Shown piece after piece: positions 21,421-33,134 of a stretch of DNA of 58,651 nucleotides (positions are counted from its first letter, which is position 1; every line of letters starts with the position of its first letter). Both the position numbers and the translations under genes were made by a program. Where the stretch lies: the NCBI GenBank assembly GCA_036940085.1, contig JALLBK010000249.1, forward strand, positions 1-58,651, in the 5' to 3' direction. The DNA is from Discostella pseudostelligera (taxonomy: Eukaryota > Bacillariophyta > Thalassiosirophyceae > Thalassiosirales > Thalassiosiraceae). Below the pieces are notes generated by a model. The model was not told where the DNA came from. It saw nothing but the letters and a program-made list of their open reading frames with translations, and ran no database searches.

Positions 21421-23694
21421 ATGAGCATCATCCACAGAGAGAACAGGAAAACGATGAAGGCGTTTGCTATTGCAATTGCTTGTTTGCTACTGGCAATTCA
21501 ACCGACCTGGTCAGTTGAAATCAACAAAATTTACCTTGATGTGAAGCCTGCAAACACATCCATGCACCTAGAATCCATTAGAATGATCCCTGTCTCGACC
21601 TTTCGATTGTCGTATGAGAGATCAGACTCGAATCGAACACGTGTAGGAGTAGTTGGGGCCGAGCTAGCTGCAGTAATCTCGGATGCCGTCGATATTATCC
21701 CCAAACGAGTATTGCCCTCGAAAGAAAAAGGAGGCAAGCCAATCGTATTGGAAAATTTTCCGAGCGTGAACGAGCAGACCCTGTTCATGTACACTGTTGG
21801 AGCAACACAGGAGCTGGCTCAAATGATCATCCAACTAGAGAGTCGAGCCGAAGCACAAATGAAAGAAATCGCTGATGTGTTCGGGGAGGTGGCTCAACTA
21901 GAAAAAATAATAAGTGCATCATCTGAAGGAGACGCCGAGCTGAGGATGAGAGAGGCTGCAGCCAAGGTTGAGATCGTACGGAATGAAATGGAGATGGAAA
22001 TAATGAGGGCGAAGGACGAGGAGGAATACTCAGGAGCAATGAGAAAATTAGAAGACGAACAACTCCAGAGGAACGAGGCACTGACTTTCGAGCGAGTTCA
22101 GAGAGAAAATGCAGCTGCTAAGAAACGAACACAACAACTCATGAGAGCAAAGTTTGAAGCTAGCCATAGGATCGAGCGAACTCGAGCAGAAGCAGCCGAG
22201 GAAATGGCGACGATTGAACACGAACAAAAAATACTGCTCCAGAAGGCTGCGGAAGAGATGAAGATTCACACGGCGAAGGTCGTCGCTATTGCGAAGGCCG
22301 AGGCTGAACGAGCCAATGAGGACGTTCATCTTCGTCGGCTCCAAGCTGAGCATGAGCAGCGTCGAAAGAGAAATGTCGCAGCGATCAATACGGTATTCGC
22401 ACACATGGCATCATCATTGTCACTCGCAGCCAAGAACCCAAAGCAGGTCTTTACTCTCATCGGATACGCTTGTCTCTTGGCAGCCGCCATATTTTCTGCG
22501 AAGGAGGCATCGCGTCTGATTCGATCGATAATTGAAGCGACCATTGGGAAACCTCAGCTTATCAGAGAAACATCAAGAAAAAACATTGTTTGGTATTTGC
22601 TCGCTCGAACTGCTCGATTTGTATCGCAACTCTCTCCCTGGAAGTGCAAAGTCAGGTCTGATTCGGTTGATGAATCATTCAGTGATCTAATATTGCCTAA
22701 AGAGTTGAAGGCGAGAGTTCTCGATTTGGCACAGTCAGCACGTAATGCACGGAGCCACAACGCTCCATTTCGTCATGTGTTGCTCTACGGCCCTCCTGGC
22801 ACTGGTGAGTAAAAGTTTAATTCAATGACCTGCTCGTGTGTTGAATTATTCTATTTCTTAGCTTTGCTCGTCATGTTGCATTCAGGGAAAACGTTGGTTG
22901 CCAAGAAGCTAGCCAAAGTTATCGGCACAGACTATGCAATGATGTCGGGTGGAGACGTTAGTCCGTTAGGACCTGATGCTGTCACACAAATCCATCAACT
23001 ATTTTCCTGGGCATCGATGTCACCTAAAGGAGTGGTTCTCTTTATTGACGAGGCAGAGTGCTTCCTCGGTGCAAGGGATTCCGGATTAATGAGTGATACC
23101 TCACATAATGCTCTGAATGCATTGCTATACAATACGGGAGGAGAGCGCAAGGATTTTATGCTCGTTCTAGCAACGAATAGAGCTGAAGACTTGGATGCAG
23201 CAGTACTTGATCGCTGCGATGAGTCACTCTTCTTCCCTCTCCCGAATGCCGAGTGTAGAAAAGACTTGATACTTCTCTACTTCGATCTTCATTTCCGCAA
23301 ATTCATGGAAGCCAACAACAAGCATGAATTCTCGCTGAGGTCACGCCTAACACAAAACATCACCAAACAAAAGCCAAACCTAATGTCAATTGAGAGTGAT
23401 CTAATGACGGGCCAACAACTCCAGTCAACTGTTGCCGTTACTCATGGATTCAGTGGTCGCGAGATAGGAAAGCTCATGATCGCGTTACAGGGAGCGATGT
23501 ATGTAGCGAAAGATCACAAGCTTGATTTTGAAGCAGCGTGGAAGCTAATTAAAACCAAAGTGAAAGAGCATCATGAGAAGATTGATATGGTCCGTAAAAG
23601 AGTGGACTGTGCAAGGGACTCTACTGATGATGAACAAGTCGACCAATCTACTCGAAGTTCTCCTCGGTGCAGTTACGGCTCTCCAGCTGAGTAA
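21421..23694 (+). CDS. ATAD3: ATAD3-like AAA ATPase, two exons
   Basis: Join 21421..22804 and 22886..23694 (81-bp intron); 730 residues. The N-terminus has a short charged leader then MKAFAIAIACLLLAIQPTWS, a signal-peptide-like segment; an ATG at 21454 would start exactly there. Residues about 120-330 are a long coiled coil. A transmembrane helix (VFTLIGYACLLAAAIFSAKEA) is followed by the ATAD3 signature GKPQLIRETSR and the AAA domain: GPPGTGKT (about 457-464, split by the intron), MSGGDVSPLGPDAV, VLFIDEAECF and LATNRAEDLDAAVLDRCDE. In animals and plants ATAD3 spans mitochondrial membranes and organises nucleoids and contact sites. Here the leader looks secretory, not mitochondrial, so location is open (ER, plastid membranes or mitochondria). 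The family call is firm. Confidence 0.85.
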
Positions 23695-24174
23695 CACACT
23701 AAACTAGCACCCCGAACATCGATACCAACTCTTCAATTTCAAGATAGTTCATGACTATCTTCATCCGTCAATATGCAAACAAACAATGCATAGAATCATT
23801 CAATCGAAGGTTGTACAATATTTGAGAGAGGATAGAGTATGAGTTTGTGGATGCTACGTCGCACAGACGTACGCGTACGTAGGTAAGCATGTGATGCCAT
23901 CTATGATACCAACGTAAGTAGGAGTTCATACGTTTGATTTCAAAAAAATCATTTTGGATCCAATTTCTCTTCGCTCTCGCGTGGTCCGCTGTCGCCCGCA
24001 CCAACACCACACCGCACACCGCCGCCGGCCGCATCACCGCCTTCACCGACAATCGACAATTCTTTCATCGACTTCATCCGCTGCATAGCCGGATCGGCAT
24101 CATCGAGAAGAAGAGAATAGTCCACGCGTATCCATTGTTGAAGCATTCATTTCGACTAGGTCGGGTAGAAGAGA
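23695..24174. other. Intergenic region between ATAD3-like and HEI10-like genes
   Basis: 480 bp. It holds the perfect 14-bp palindrome ACGTACGCGTACGT at 23867-23880. A GC-rich stretch (23980-24130) is open on several frames but has no supportable gene; it probably is promoter and 5' UTR of the RING gene. Confidence 0.45.
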
Positions 24175-25420
24175 ATGTCATTGATACGAGCTGGTTCGAC
24201 GGCACCGCCAGGAAGCTCGTCGGGACGTTCGATTTCATCGTCGCGACCAGTCGCTCCGGCTCTGTCATGCAATCTATGCAGCAAGCCGCTCGCGACGACA
24301 TGCTTCCTTTGCGCCTGCGATTGCATTTTTTGTGAAGGTGAGAGCGCATTATTATTGTGTATTCTTGAATGTATAGAAATTTGGTGCCGGTTGTCGTGGG
24401 CTGAATGGATTTGATCGAATTATTTTCAATTTCTTCTTACCGTTATCTCCTTCTCTATGACCATCCTCTTTGCGTCGATCTGTTGAAATAGAATGCACCT
24501 ACTCACACTTCGAGCAGAGCAGTGAATGCCCAACATGTCGACGGCGGCTCGGCGAAAATGACTTCACAGAGCTTGTTGTCGCCGACAATAGTTCCGACAT
24601 TTCAAAGTCGAATATGCAGGCACTTTTCTCGAAGAAGAGTGGCAGTGGATGCCTTCATTATTCAGATGTATGTCAGAGTCTTATCCAACAGATCGAATGC
24701 TCAAAGCAAAGCACGAAATTTCTCCTGAAGCAACTGCTAGTGGAATCGCATCGTGCTGGTAGAACTAGTATGGAGGCAGCGAGAACACACGAATCTCTCC
24801 GAGCCGAGAACACTCAACTCAAGCAAGCCAATTCAACTCTACGACTACAGTACGAGCAGACTATCAACGATTTACAAAATAAGCTCAAAGCGAGGGAGAG
24901 TACGATATCAGAAATGAATCATATGCTTAACAACTTTCAGAAGATTCATGGCGTTCGTGGTGGAGGTGGAGGTGGAGTTGGTTCAGTTCCCCACACTGTG
25001 CCAAACTCTTCTTCGGCGAGCTTGACGAGTGGTCAGGGATCAGGCCCGCCGCTTCGAGGACTCATTGAACAACGTGAAGCCAACATGAAGGCGTATCAAA
25101 ACGCTATGCATGCAACCAAGCCTCCATTCCTGAACGCCATGAACATGAATCGTAGTAAGTCACCAGTTACGAGTTTTCGACCATTCTCGTCGAGTAATAG
25201 CAGTTGCAGTGGATCGATTGCACCGAGGATTCGAGACTTGACGGCAAACTCGGCTTATAACTTCAGTGGAATGTCAAATCATAATCTGAACAAGCGTAGA
25301 CGGGGCGGTACGCCAACATTACAGGGTACGAGTTCGCCGCATCATATAATGTCTCCAAATACTGCGTTCGCCCTTAACCAAGGGCCCCATGGGCAAAACA
25401 TGTTCAATGGGCATAGGTAG
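24175..25420 (+). CDS. HEI10/ZIP3-like RING protein, putative meiotic SUMO/ubiquitin ligase, two exons
   Basis: Join 24175..24337 and 24492..25420 (154-bp intron); 363 residues. The RING is rebuilt only by splicing: CNLCSKPLATTC and CDCIFCEG in exon 1, then CTYSHFE and ECPTCRRRLGENDFTE in exon 2 (residues about 32-80). A coiled coil (about 150-200, SLRAENTQLKQANSTLRLQYEQ) follows, then a Gly/Ser/Asn-rich basic tail. RING, coiled coil and disordered Ser-rich tail in this order are the layout of HEI10, ZIP3 and RNF212, which mark crossover sites in meiosis. The RING spacing is unusual and one zinc ligand position is hard to assign. Meiotic role is inferred from architecture. Confidence 0.65.
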
Positions 25421-25734
25421 GATTTATCGGGCTTGAGTTGACACCGCTGCATGCAATCATGATAAAGGTGTACAGTGTAGACCTAACACGAAATATATTT
25501 GTTTCATAACTTATTTATCTCAATCTACCGTTACTGGCCACTTCAATTCCAACCATTCCCTACTTTCAACAATAAACAGATGTTCTCGTTATCAAGCAAA
25601 GGTTGCGCCAAACGTTAAGACCGACACCAGAACGTTCGCTTGTTGCGTACATGAGAATGTCCCAACACAAGATCTCGCACAATTCATTACATTTCTAACC
25701 AGCCAATCTCAAAACCCAAGTATGTTGTGCAATA
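25421..25734. other. Intergenic region between convergent HEI10-like and tetraspanin-like genes
   Basis: About 310 bp of 3' flanking sequence; nothing else seen. Confidence 0.5.
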
Positions 25735-26691
25735 TTATATCCCTGTCCATAGTCTATCTTCCTCGATCAATGGCTCCGAGAGACCAGAGAAAATGGAACC
25801 AGAACGAGTGGACTCGTCGTACGAAAATTCATGACTTGACATGCGCGTTACCGCGCCATCATATCGTACCAACTTATCACGGATGGCTCTTAGGGCAAAG
25901 AATCTATATATGAAAGAGAATTGAAAGTATTTGAATGTTGATGATTACAGAGTGTAATCTGTTGTTGTATCGACAACAGATTTTTCTCACCTCATGATTT
26001 CAACTGCTGCCAAAGAAGCAAAGATGATGTAGAACAGCGGAAGGAGATTTCTCAGGGTTTGAATCTGATTCGCACTCAAGTACAGAACACTCATATGATC
26101 CGTCAAATAGTCGAAGTACACATCCGGTGAAGCCAGCAAGGCTATTATGACGAACATGTAGAAGCAGACGATGAATGGTGCCGTGTATGCGCTCAGTAGA
26201 AGGCCGCATCGATTGCAGAGTTTGGTCGAAAATCCAATCAGTCCCATGATACTTGTAAACACCATGATGCTTCCAAATGTTAGCGAGACGATGGCAGCCT
26301 CCATCGCAGGATTCTCGAACTGTGTCATAATGAGAGATCCGTAAACGACGAAGGTTACACCAATTGCAGCATCAATGAGATGAATCGTCTTCACAAGGAA
26401 CTGTCCAAATTTGTAGCAGCAACCGATATTGGCATCCTTCGCATCCTGCTCTTCCTGAGATATTTTTTTCTTCATAGATTTTTTTGACGATGATTTGCTG
26501 TTGGTGACAGATCGATTGTCCATTGCCCGTCGCCTTGCGTCACGGTCCTTTCGTCTAGACTCGCGTTCCTCGTCTCTTGAGCTTGAGCGAGAGGACGAAG
26601 CAGACGCCCATTCCGGCACATCGGCCATTAGCGGCGACGTTACCTCGTCCGATGCCGATGCCTTCGTTCTACTACTAAAGAATTTGACCAT
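25735..26691 (-). CDS. Tetraspanin-like four-helix membrane protein, two exons
   Basis: Join 26691..25991 and 25903..25735 (87-bp intron); 289 residues. Exon 1 alone would stop right after the fourth helix (VEIMR); splicing adds FFALRAIRDKLVRYD and a 41-residue cytoplasmic tail. Residues 1-85 are Ser/Arg/Lys-rich. Membrane spans: about 104-125 (HLIDAAIGVTFVVYGSLIM), 133-157, 165-190 and 213-240. The short loop between spans 1 and 2 and the longer one between 3 and 4 resemble tetraspanins, but the large loop is short and lacks the CCG motif. It could belong to another four-pass family. It likely sits in the plasma membrane or endosomes. Divergent to the first SLC35F gene, with 245 bp between the ATGs. 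Confidence 0.65.
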
Positions 26692-26936
26692 TGTCCTCTC
26701 TCAGTGTACAATGATGCCCCTAATAATTTGGTATCGGTGCGGATGCCGACTGCGACATAAAGAAAATCTCATGGTGTGTCTGTCGCTCGACGGTCGACGG
26801 TCGACGGACAGAGAAGGTGCATCGTCTGACAGAGGCTCAGGAGGTTCACCGTAGACAGATAGACTGAATTCCGTTGATTGTGCCAAGCAAGAGCAAGCAA
26901 GCGAGCCGCCGACAACCACTCCGACCACCGACCAGC

Positions 26937-28751
26937 ATGACGATGACGGCCCTACCCGCCCCTTCCGTATCCGGCGGCAGTCGACCTACCAACACACCGC
27001 TCTCGCCTGCTCCTGCATCGAGCCAATCATCATCGTTTTCAATGGAGCTCGAGAACGGGCCCAGAAATGGCGGGTCGGCGAATGACACAGTACACCATGA
27101 CGATGGCCGCCGGGTGTCCACCTACGAGCTGGTTTGCAATTATGTTATTGGGAAAGCGAAGCCATTAGTGTTTGGTCAGCTACTCGCATTCTGGTTGGTA
27201 AGTTCGCATATTGTTTAGTTATTTCAGTATGTTGAAAAAAGGTTCGAATTAAATACTAACAACCCAATTCTTGTGCTCATGTCATTTTATGTAATTCTCA
27301 CAACGAATCGAAGGCTTCAACGGGAGCCATTCAATCAAAATTACACCTCGATTGCAATTTATCCGCGCCAATGTTTTCGTCGCTATCGTTCTACCTTCCT
27401 TTGAGCGTGGTTTGTCTAGGAATGATGATTTGTGGGGAGAGGAAACAGCATCATGAAGCTGCTCGCCACCAACACCGAAACAGTGTTGAAACTAATGTTG
27501 ACCAGACGACGTCCGACTCTTCAGATTCGGATGCAACAATAACTCAGTCATCCATGAAAAAGAAAACATTTGCGAGACCTGAGAAGAGAAATCACTTAAT
27601 TTCCAGCTGGTCACGAAGCAATCCAACCAATGGCAATGCAGATTATGGTGACTTGTTTAATGTTGCCAATGCTTTGCCAAAATCAGCTCCTCCGACCAAG
27701 CCATATTCCTTCTTTGGATTGATTCCTCTTCACTCGTCACCAAAGAGCTACGCATTAATCGCACTCTTCGATGTCTACGCCAGCTACACTACGATTCTCG
27801 CGTTTCGATATACTACCATCACTAGTGTCGCACTCTTTGACGCCTTCTCGATTCCTGCTTCAATTGTTGTTTCACGTTGCTTCTTCGGTCGGAGGTATAC
27901 TAAAGTTCATCTCCTTGGTGTTTTGGTTTGTTGTGTGGGCATATCTCTGAATATGCTCATTGATTATCATGACGACAAAAAGATAGCAGCGGAGGGGAAC
28001 TCAGCAAGCGCACAAGAGCAGCAAATTGAGGAAGATTATCCGCACAAAATTGCCGGTGATTTCCTAGCCATTATTGGCGGTATTCTATTTGGAGTTGTTA
28101 GCACATTGCAAGAAGTGACAGTCAAAGACGGTGGAATTACGGAATACCTAGGATGTTTCGCGTTCTTCGCATCGATCATTGCATTCGTTCAAGCGATTCT
28201 AACCGAACGGCAGGAGATTGTCGAATTTTTCAGCCAACCGGCTAGTGAAACATGTTCGGACAGTGAGGGGGAATTGCTTTTCTTGTTATTCGCCATTGGG
28301 TGCATGGTGAAATATGTTGCGAATGGAGCATTTTTGCAACTGTCGGATGCAGCATTTTTTAATTTGAGGTGAGCTCCTCAGTTGTTTGTCGCAACAGAGA
28401 TGATTTCATTGATGATGACCACCTGTGTGATATTGTACTCACCACTCGAAATCGTCCGACTTACACCACCTCATCCCATCGATGTTCGCGTCATGCAACT
28501 TGTTCCGCAGCTTGCTCACGGGAGATGCGTGGTCGGTGGCGTTCAGTGTGTTTGGTGAAGGTATCAAGCCCGTACCACTATTTTACGTTGCTCTTTGCAT
28601 TACGCTCTCAGGTGTGGTCATCTACGAAACGGCACCGAGTCCAGTCGTCCACCCTAAAGAAGGAGTTGTTGGTGGGGACATCCAGCTCACTGAACAACAC
28701 AATTCCGAAAGAGAGGATGAAGTGGACGAAAATGCACATTCGATTATATGA
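26937..28751 (+). CDS. SLC35F1/F2-like transporter, tandem copy A
   Basis: Join 26937..27197, 27314..28368, 28511..28751; 518 residues. Family blocks: VFGQLLAFWLASTGAIQSK across the first junction, SYALIALFDVYASYTTILA, YTTITSVALFDAFSIPASI, KVHLLGVLVCCVGISLNML, AGDFLAIIGGILFGVVSTL, and SLLTGDAWSVAFSVF after the second junction. These match SLC35F1/F2/F6 (DUF914, drug/metabolite transporter superfamily), about ten helices. The substrate is not predictable; related proteins move nucleotide derivatives or other small molecules. The N-terminus is Pro/Ser-rich, an Asn/Ser loop lies between helices 2 and 3, and the tail is acidic. Introns sit at the same positions and phases as in copies B and C, showing tandem duplication. 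Confidence 0.85.
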
Positions 28752-29028
28752 GCACGTCTCATCTGTGTCAACGCCTCACAACTATTCAGTAAGTCACTCC
28801 TGTGCGAGTTAATCGTCATTAACAAAAGATCCTCTGAATTCATTACCCGCCCCCTTTCATCGTTACAAAGAGTGGCTACAACGCGTGCACGGTGCCCTTA
28901 GCTGGTTTTCTATTTTTTATTTTCAGGGAAAACATGTTGGACCATCGTCCACCCGCTTCGACAAAACCATTTCGGAAATCCAATTCAATATCCTCTCCAC
29001 CTTCTTTTGTCCACATCGTTGGTGACTA

Positions 29029-30703
29029 ATGACAACTCTGAATAATGAAAGTCGCACCGTTGAGCTCCCTCGCTCTCCTTCATTGAGTTTAGCTTCAGTG
29101 TCCTCGCAAAATGTCGCAGAGATACAGAAGGCTCCATCGTCGCCGACGAAGCCGAGAGCAGTACTGCTTGGTCAGTTACTTTCGTTGTGGTTTGTAAGTG
29201 AAAGTACAAGATTTATTTCTCTTCGTGAATATCATCATTCCTTACTCATGCATTCTCGAACTGATAGGCATCAACAGGAGCAATACAATCAAAATTATAT
29301 CTAGATTGTCGGCGGTCGGCACCGATGTTTTCATCGTTATCATTCTACTTTCCGTTGAGCGTGATTTGTTTAGGATGGTTGATGTGGGAGGAGGAGAGGA
29401 ATAATGCTCAATCCAATTCCACGTCACAACATCGAGCAAACGATGTAATCGATGATAAGACTTCGGGCTGCGAAGATGCGCAAAAGAAGTCTTTGGGCAA
29501 CGAAAATGAAAAGCAGGGATCTACAATACTAGCGAAAAAAGAGCGGAGAAATCACTTACTTTCGAGATGGTCACGAAACCCTCCAGTCTCAGAAAACGCG
29601 GATGATCCTTCCTCCTCTGTAAAAGACAGTGTGAGCTCAGTTACAATCAACGTTGGAAATGCTCCTCAGACATCCTCTCAAACTAAGCCATATTCCTTCT
29701 TTGGATTGATCCCTCTCAAAACGTCGACACGCAAGTATGCAATGATTGCATTCTTCGATGTCTATGCCAGCTACACAACGATACTTGCGTTTAGATATAC
29801 TACCATCACCAGTGTCGCACTTTTCGACGCATTCGGCATCCCTTCGGCAATAATTGTTTCGCGGTACTTCTTTCGACGAAGATACACCACAGTTCATCTG
29901 TTAGGTGTGATGGTTTGTTGCGTTGGAATAGCTCTGAATGTTCTGCTTGATTATAGGGCGGACAAAAAAGTAGCTGTTGCAAACGATGGAGCAAGTACGC
30001 AAGTGCAATCGAACGAAGACGACTACCCTCACAAAATTGCTGGAGATATCTTTGCCATCATTGGTGGGATACTATTCGGCATCGCCAGCACTTTACAAGA
30101 AGTGACAGTTAAAGATGGCGCGCTGGTAGAATACTTGGGTTGTTTCACGTTCTTTGCATCGATCATTGCGTTCTTTCAAGCAATTCTAACCGAACGGCAG
30201 GAGATTGCGGAACTTTTCAGCCCATCGGACAGTGATTCTTGTTCGGAAAGTGAGGGAGAGTTGCTGTTCATGTTGTTTTCAATTGGTAGCATGGTTAGGT
30301 ATGTTGCGAATGGAGCATTTTTACAACTGTCGGATGCAGCATTTTTCAATCTGAGGTGAGCTCTTCCTTGCTGAATTCCTTGAATCATCAAAGTGATCAA
30401 ACGTCCAATGCTAACATGCATGATTATTGTAACATTTCTTTGCAAAGTCTACTCACGGGAGACGCGTGGGCTGTCGCGTTCAGTGTGTTTGCAGAAGGCA
30501 TCGTACCATCCCCTTCGTTCTATGCTGCACTTTTCATCACACTAACGGGTGTAGTCATCTACGAGACGGCACCAAGTCCAGTGATCAAACCGAAAACAGT
30601 AAAAGTAGCAGCTGTGGACATTGAGCTCACAGAGCATCACAGGATTGGGAGCGATGATCTGGTTGAGATAAAGCTTACAGAAGACGACAATAAGATAATA
30701 TGA
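29029..30703 (+). CDS. SLC35F1/F2-like transporter, tandem copy B
   Basis: Join 29029..29193, 29268..30355, 30448..30703 (introns 74 and 92 bp); 502 residues. Shares with copy A nearly the whole core (KPYSFFGLIPL, FDVYASYTTILAFRYTTITS, EVTVKDGALVEYLGCF, ANGAFLQLSDAAFFNLR). The N-terminal region is much shorter (about 50 residues before the first helix) and the cytoplasmic loop after helix 2 differs in sequence. Same intron positions and phases as A and C. Only 277 bp separate it from copy A. The core is close to A, so A and B probably arose from the more recent duplication, judged by eye. Role as for copy A. Confidence 0.85.
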
Positions 30704-30934
30704 TGTGTAATGAGTATTTATTTCCATCTTGAGCTTAACGGCACTTCTTCTAGTACTCCTCTACTCAATAATCATTCCGGTTCCATTGAATGAGATGCGA
30801 AATGGCGGGAAGGACTTGCATGGACTGTCCGTCGTCAGTCAATACCGCTGGCAGCTGGTACTGGTAACGCCGCCCCACAACACCAACCTACAACCTACAC
30901 AACCCTAAGCGAGGCTCATCATCGACCACGGACC

Positions 30935-32745
30935 ATGACCATGGTGGGGAGCCCTGGAGCCAACGACGCGGCGCATTCTCCTGGATCTGAATCTACTAGG
31001 AGGCGAAAGCAATCATTGTCGCCTATGCGTCCATGGGAACCAGTTCCGTTTCAGATGGAGCTTGGCGATGACGATGAACACGAGCCCGACAATGACAATC
31101 ATGAGTTAGGGATTTCTACTCCGAAAACATGCACTCCAGCCGACGAGAGGCAACAAGTGACAATGCGAGAGTCGATATGGAATCATATTATTGGAAAGTC
31201 AAAAGCACTCGTGCTTGGTCAAATGTTGGCATTTTGGTTGGTAAGTGCTTTGTTTCTGATTGCATTGCGTTTTGATGATTGCAACAGGCTTACGCTCATG
31301 AGAAAACACTCTCTTCCAATCAATACAGGCTTCAACAGGAGCCGTACAATCTAAACTGTACCTTGATTGTGATTTATCGGCACCGATGTTTTCAATTTTA
31401 TGTTTCTACTTTCCATTGAGCATCATATTCCTTGGGTTGTTAAAGTGGAGGGAGAGGGACTCGCTGCGACAATCGCTATCTCCGCTATCTCAAGTGGACG
31501 ATTGGAATATTGGAATAGATGACCATTCGCAACACAATTCAACAAATCAGACATCTGTCAACAATGAAGTCGCCGAAGATGATGTGCTGGATGAGGATGG
31601 CAATTACCACTTGGAATCTATCAATCGTCGTCGCACTCAGAAATCACCCCATGAAAAGGTATATTCCTTCTTCGGACTAATTTCCCTTCAGACATCATTA
31701 CGAAGGTATGCGATGATGGCAATGATTGATGTCTACGCAAACTACACAACGGTGCTTGCATACAAATTCACAACTATCACGAGTGTGGCGATTTTCGACG
31801 CCTTTGCCATCCCTTCCGCGATCATTGTTTCGCGTTGCTTCTTTGGTCGGAGATACACCAAAGTTCATCTTTTAGGTGTAATGATTTGTTCCATCGGCAT
31901 AACTCTGAATGTCCTACTTGATTATCGGGAGGACAAAAAGGTAGCAGCGGAAGGGGATGGCGAAGCGAGCGCACAAGAACAACTAATCGAAGCAGACTAT
32001 CCTCACAAACTCGCCGGTGATTTCCTAGCCATCATTGGCGGTATTCTCTTTGGACTTTCAAACACATTGCAAGAAGTGACAGTCAAAGATGGCGCGCTGG
32101 TAGAATATCTGGGATGTTTCACATTCTTCGCGGCCATCATTGCGTTCGTTCAAGCAATTCTAACAGAGTCGCAAGAGGTTGTTGAATTTTTCACTGAACC
32201 GGCAACTGCAACCTGTAACGACAAGGAGGGAGAGCATCTTTTATTCTTCTTCGCTACTGGTGGAATGATTTCTTATATTGGAAACGGAGCATTTCTTCAA
32301 ATATCGGATGCAGCATTTTTCAATTTGAGGTAAGCGACATTGCACAATTAATCAGTGTTAACTTCACAGATCGGACAATGGAACGAGTCCATCATACACT
32401 CATTATTGTTCTTCGTTCTACTTGCATATCGCAGCTTGCTTACTGGAGATGCGTGGGCTGTTGCGTTCAGTGTGTTTGCAGAAGGTATCAAACCTCCACC
32501 TGCATTTTACGTTGCACTCATTATCACGTTGTCGGGGGTGGTCATCTACGAAACTGCGCCTAGTCCGGTGGTGGATTCAAATGAATATGTTGAGGAAATT
32601 CAGCTAACGGAACATCGCAGCACACGGAGCAAGGATCATCAGGATGAGCAACNATGAATATGTTGAGGAAATTCAGCTAACGGAACATCGCAGCACACGG
32701 AGCAAGGATCATCAGGATGAGCAACATAGAAATATTTTATCATGA
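30935..32745 (+). CDS. SLC35F1/F2-like transporter, tandem copy C, disrupted by an assembly join
   Basis: Join 30935..31240, 31329..32329, 32435..32745, where 73 bases in exon 3 (an N at 32653 plus one 72-bp copy) look artificial. Read as written, the frame meets the N and then stops. With the duplicate collapsed it runs on to the TGA at 32743-32745, ending QHRNILS, for 514 residues. The core is more diverged than A and B (MMAMIDVYANYTTVLAYKFT, ISYIGNGAFLQISDAAFF), but introns match in position and phase. The N-terminus is long, with acidic residues before the first helix. A GGCGGGA motif (30804) and TGTCCGTC (30826) lie 100 to 130 bp before the ATG. Confidence 0.82.
32581..32725. repeat. Exact 72-bp direct repeat around a single N; probable assembly artefact
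   Basis: 32581-32652 and 32654-32725 are identical, separated only by N at 32653. The same 72-bp pattern recurs at 55226-55370. Collapsing it restores a normal end for SLC35F copy C. Confidence 0.9.
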
Positions 32746-33134
32746 TCGAGGCTGTCGGCTTGTGCTAATTGCTGCACCTTTCATTTATGTCATACTATGC
32801 AGGGCTAATCGAGGAGCCATACCTTGATATTGTAGTTTCTCATTACTCCTCTTCAATCAAGTCTAGTAAGGGAATTTTGTCCTGATGATTCTTTTACTAT
32901 TTCTTTGAGGTAGACTCAAATCGGTAGTGAACTCAACAATGAATTCAACTGTAACAATGAACTCGACTGTAGAAGTTTGATTAGAGGAGCTGATCGGCTC
33001 CTATATTAGAATCAGTTAGCCTCGCGATTCTAGAGAACTTCCCACTCACAAAAATTACTTTACATTTCAAGCAGGGAAGATTGGCAACCAATCACCGTAA
33101 CGCTATGACAATGGCGGGCGATATCAAATCATCA
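32746..33134. other. Intergenic region between convergent SLC35F copy C and acidic protein genes
   Basis: About 390 bp. AT-rich, with two similar short stretches ending TGAACTCAAC/TGAACTCGAC-like words (32930-32970). No gene seen. Confidence 0.45.

Noticed and set aside
23867..23880. 14-bp palindrome ACGTACGCGTACGT
   Set aside because: Made of alternating ACGT/CG words and single; too little to claim a site, though noted in the gap entry.
23949..24146. Reverse-strand open frame ending in SEEKLDPK
   Set aside because: It starts at a non-ATG codon and lies in a GC-rich stretch where several frames are open. It sits in the promoter of the RING gene.
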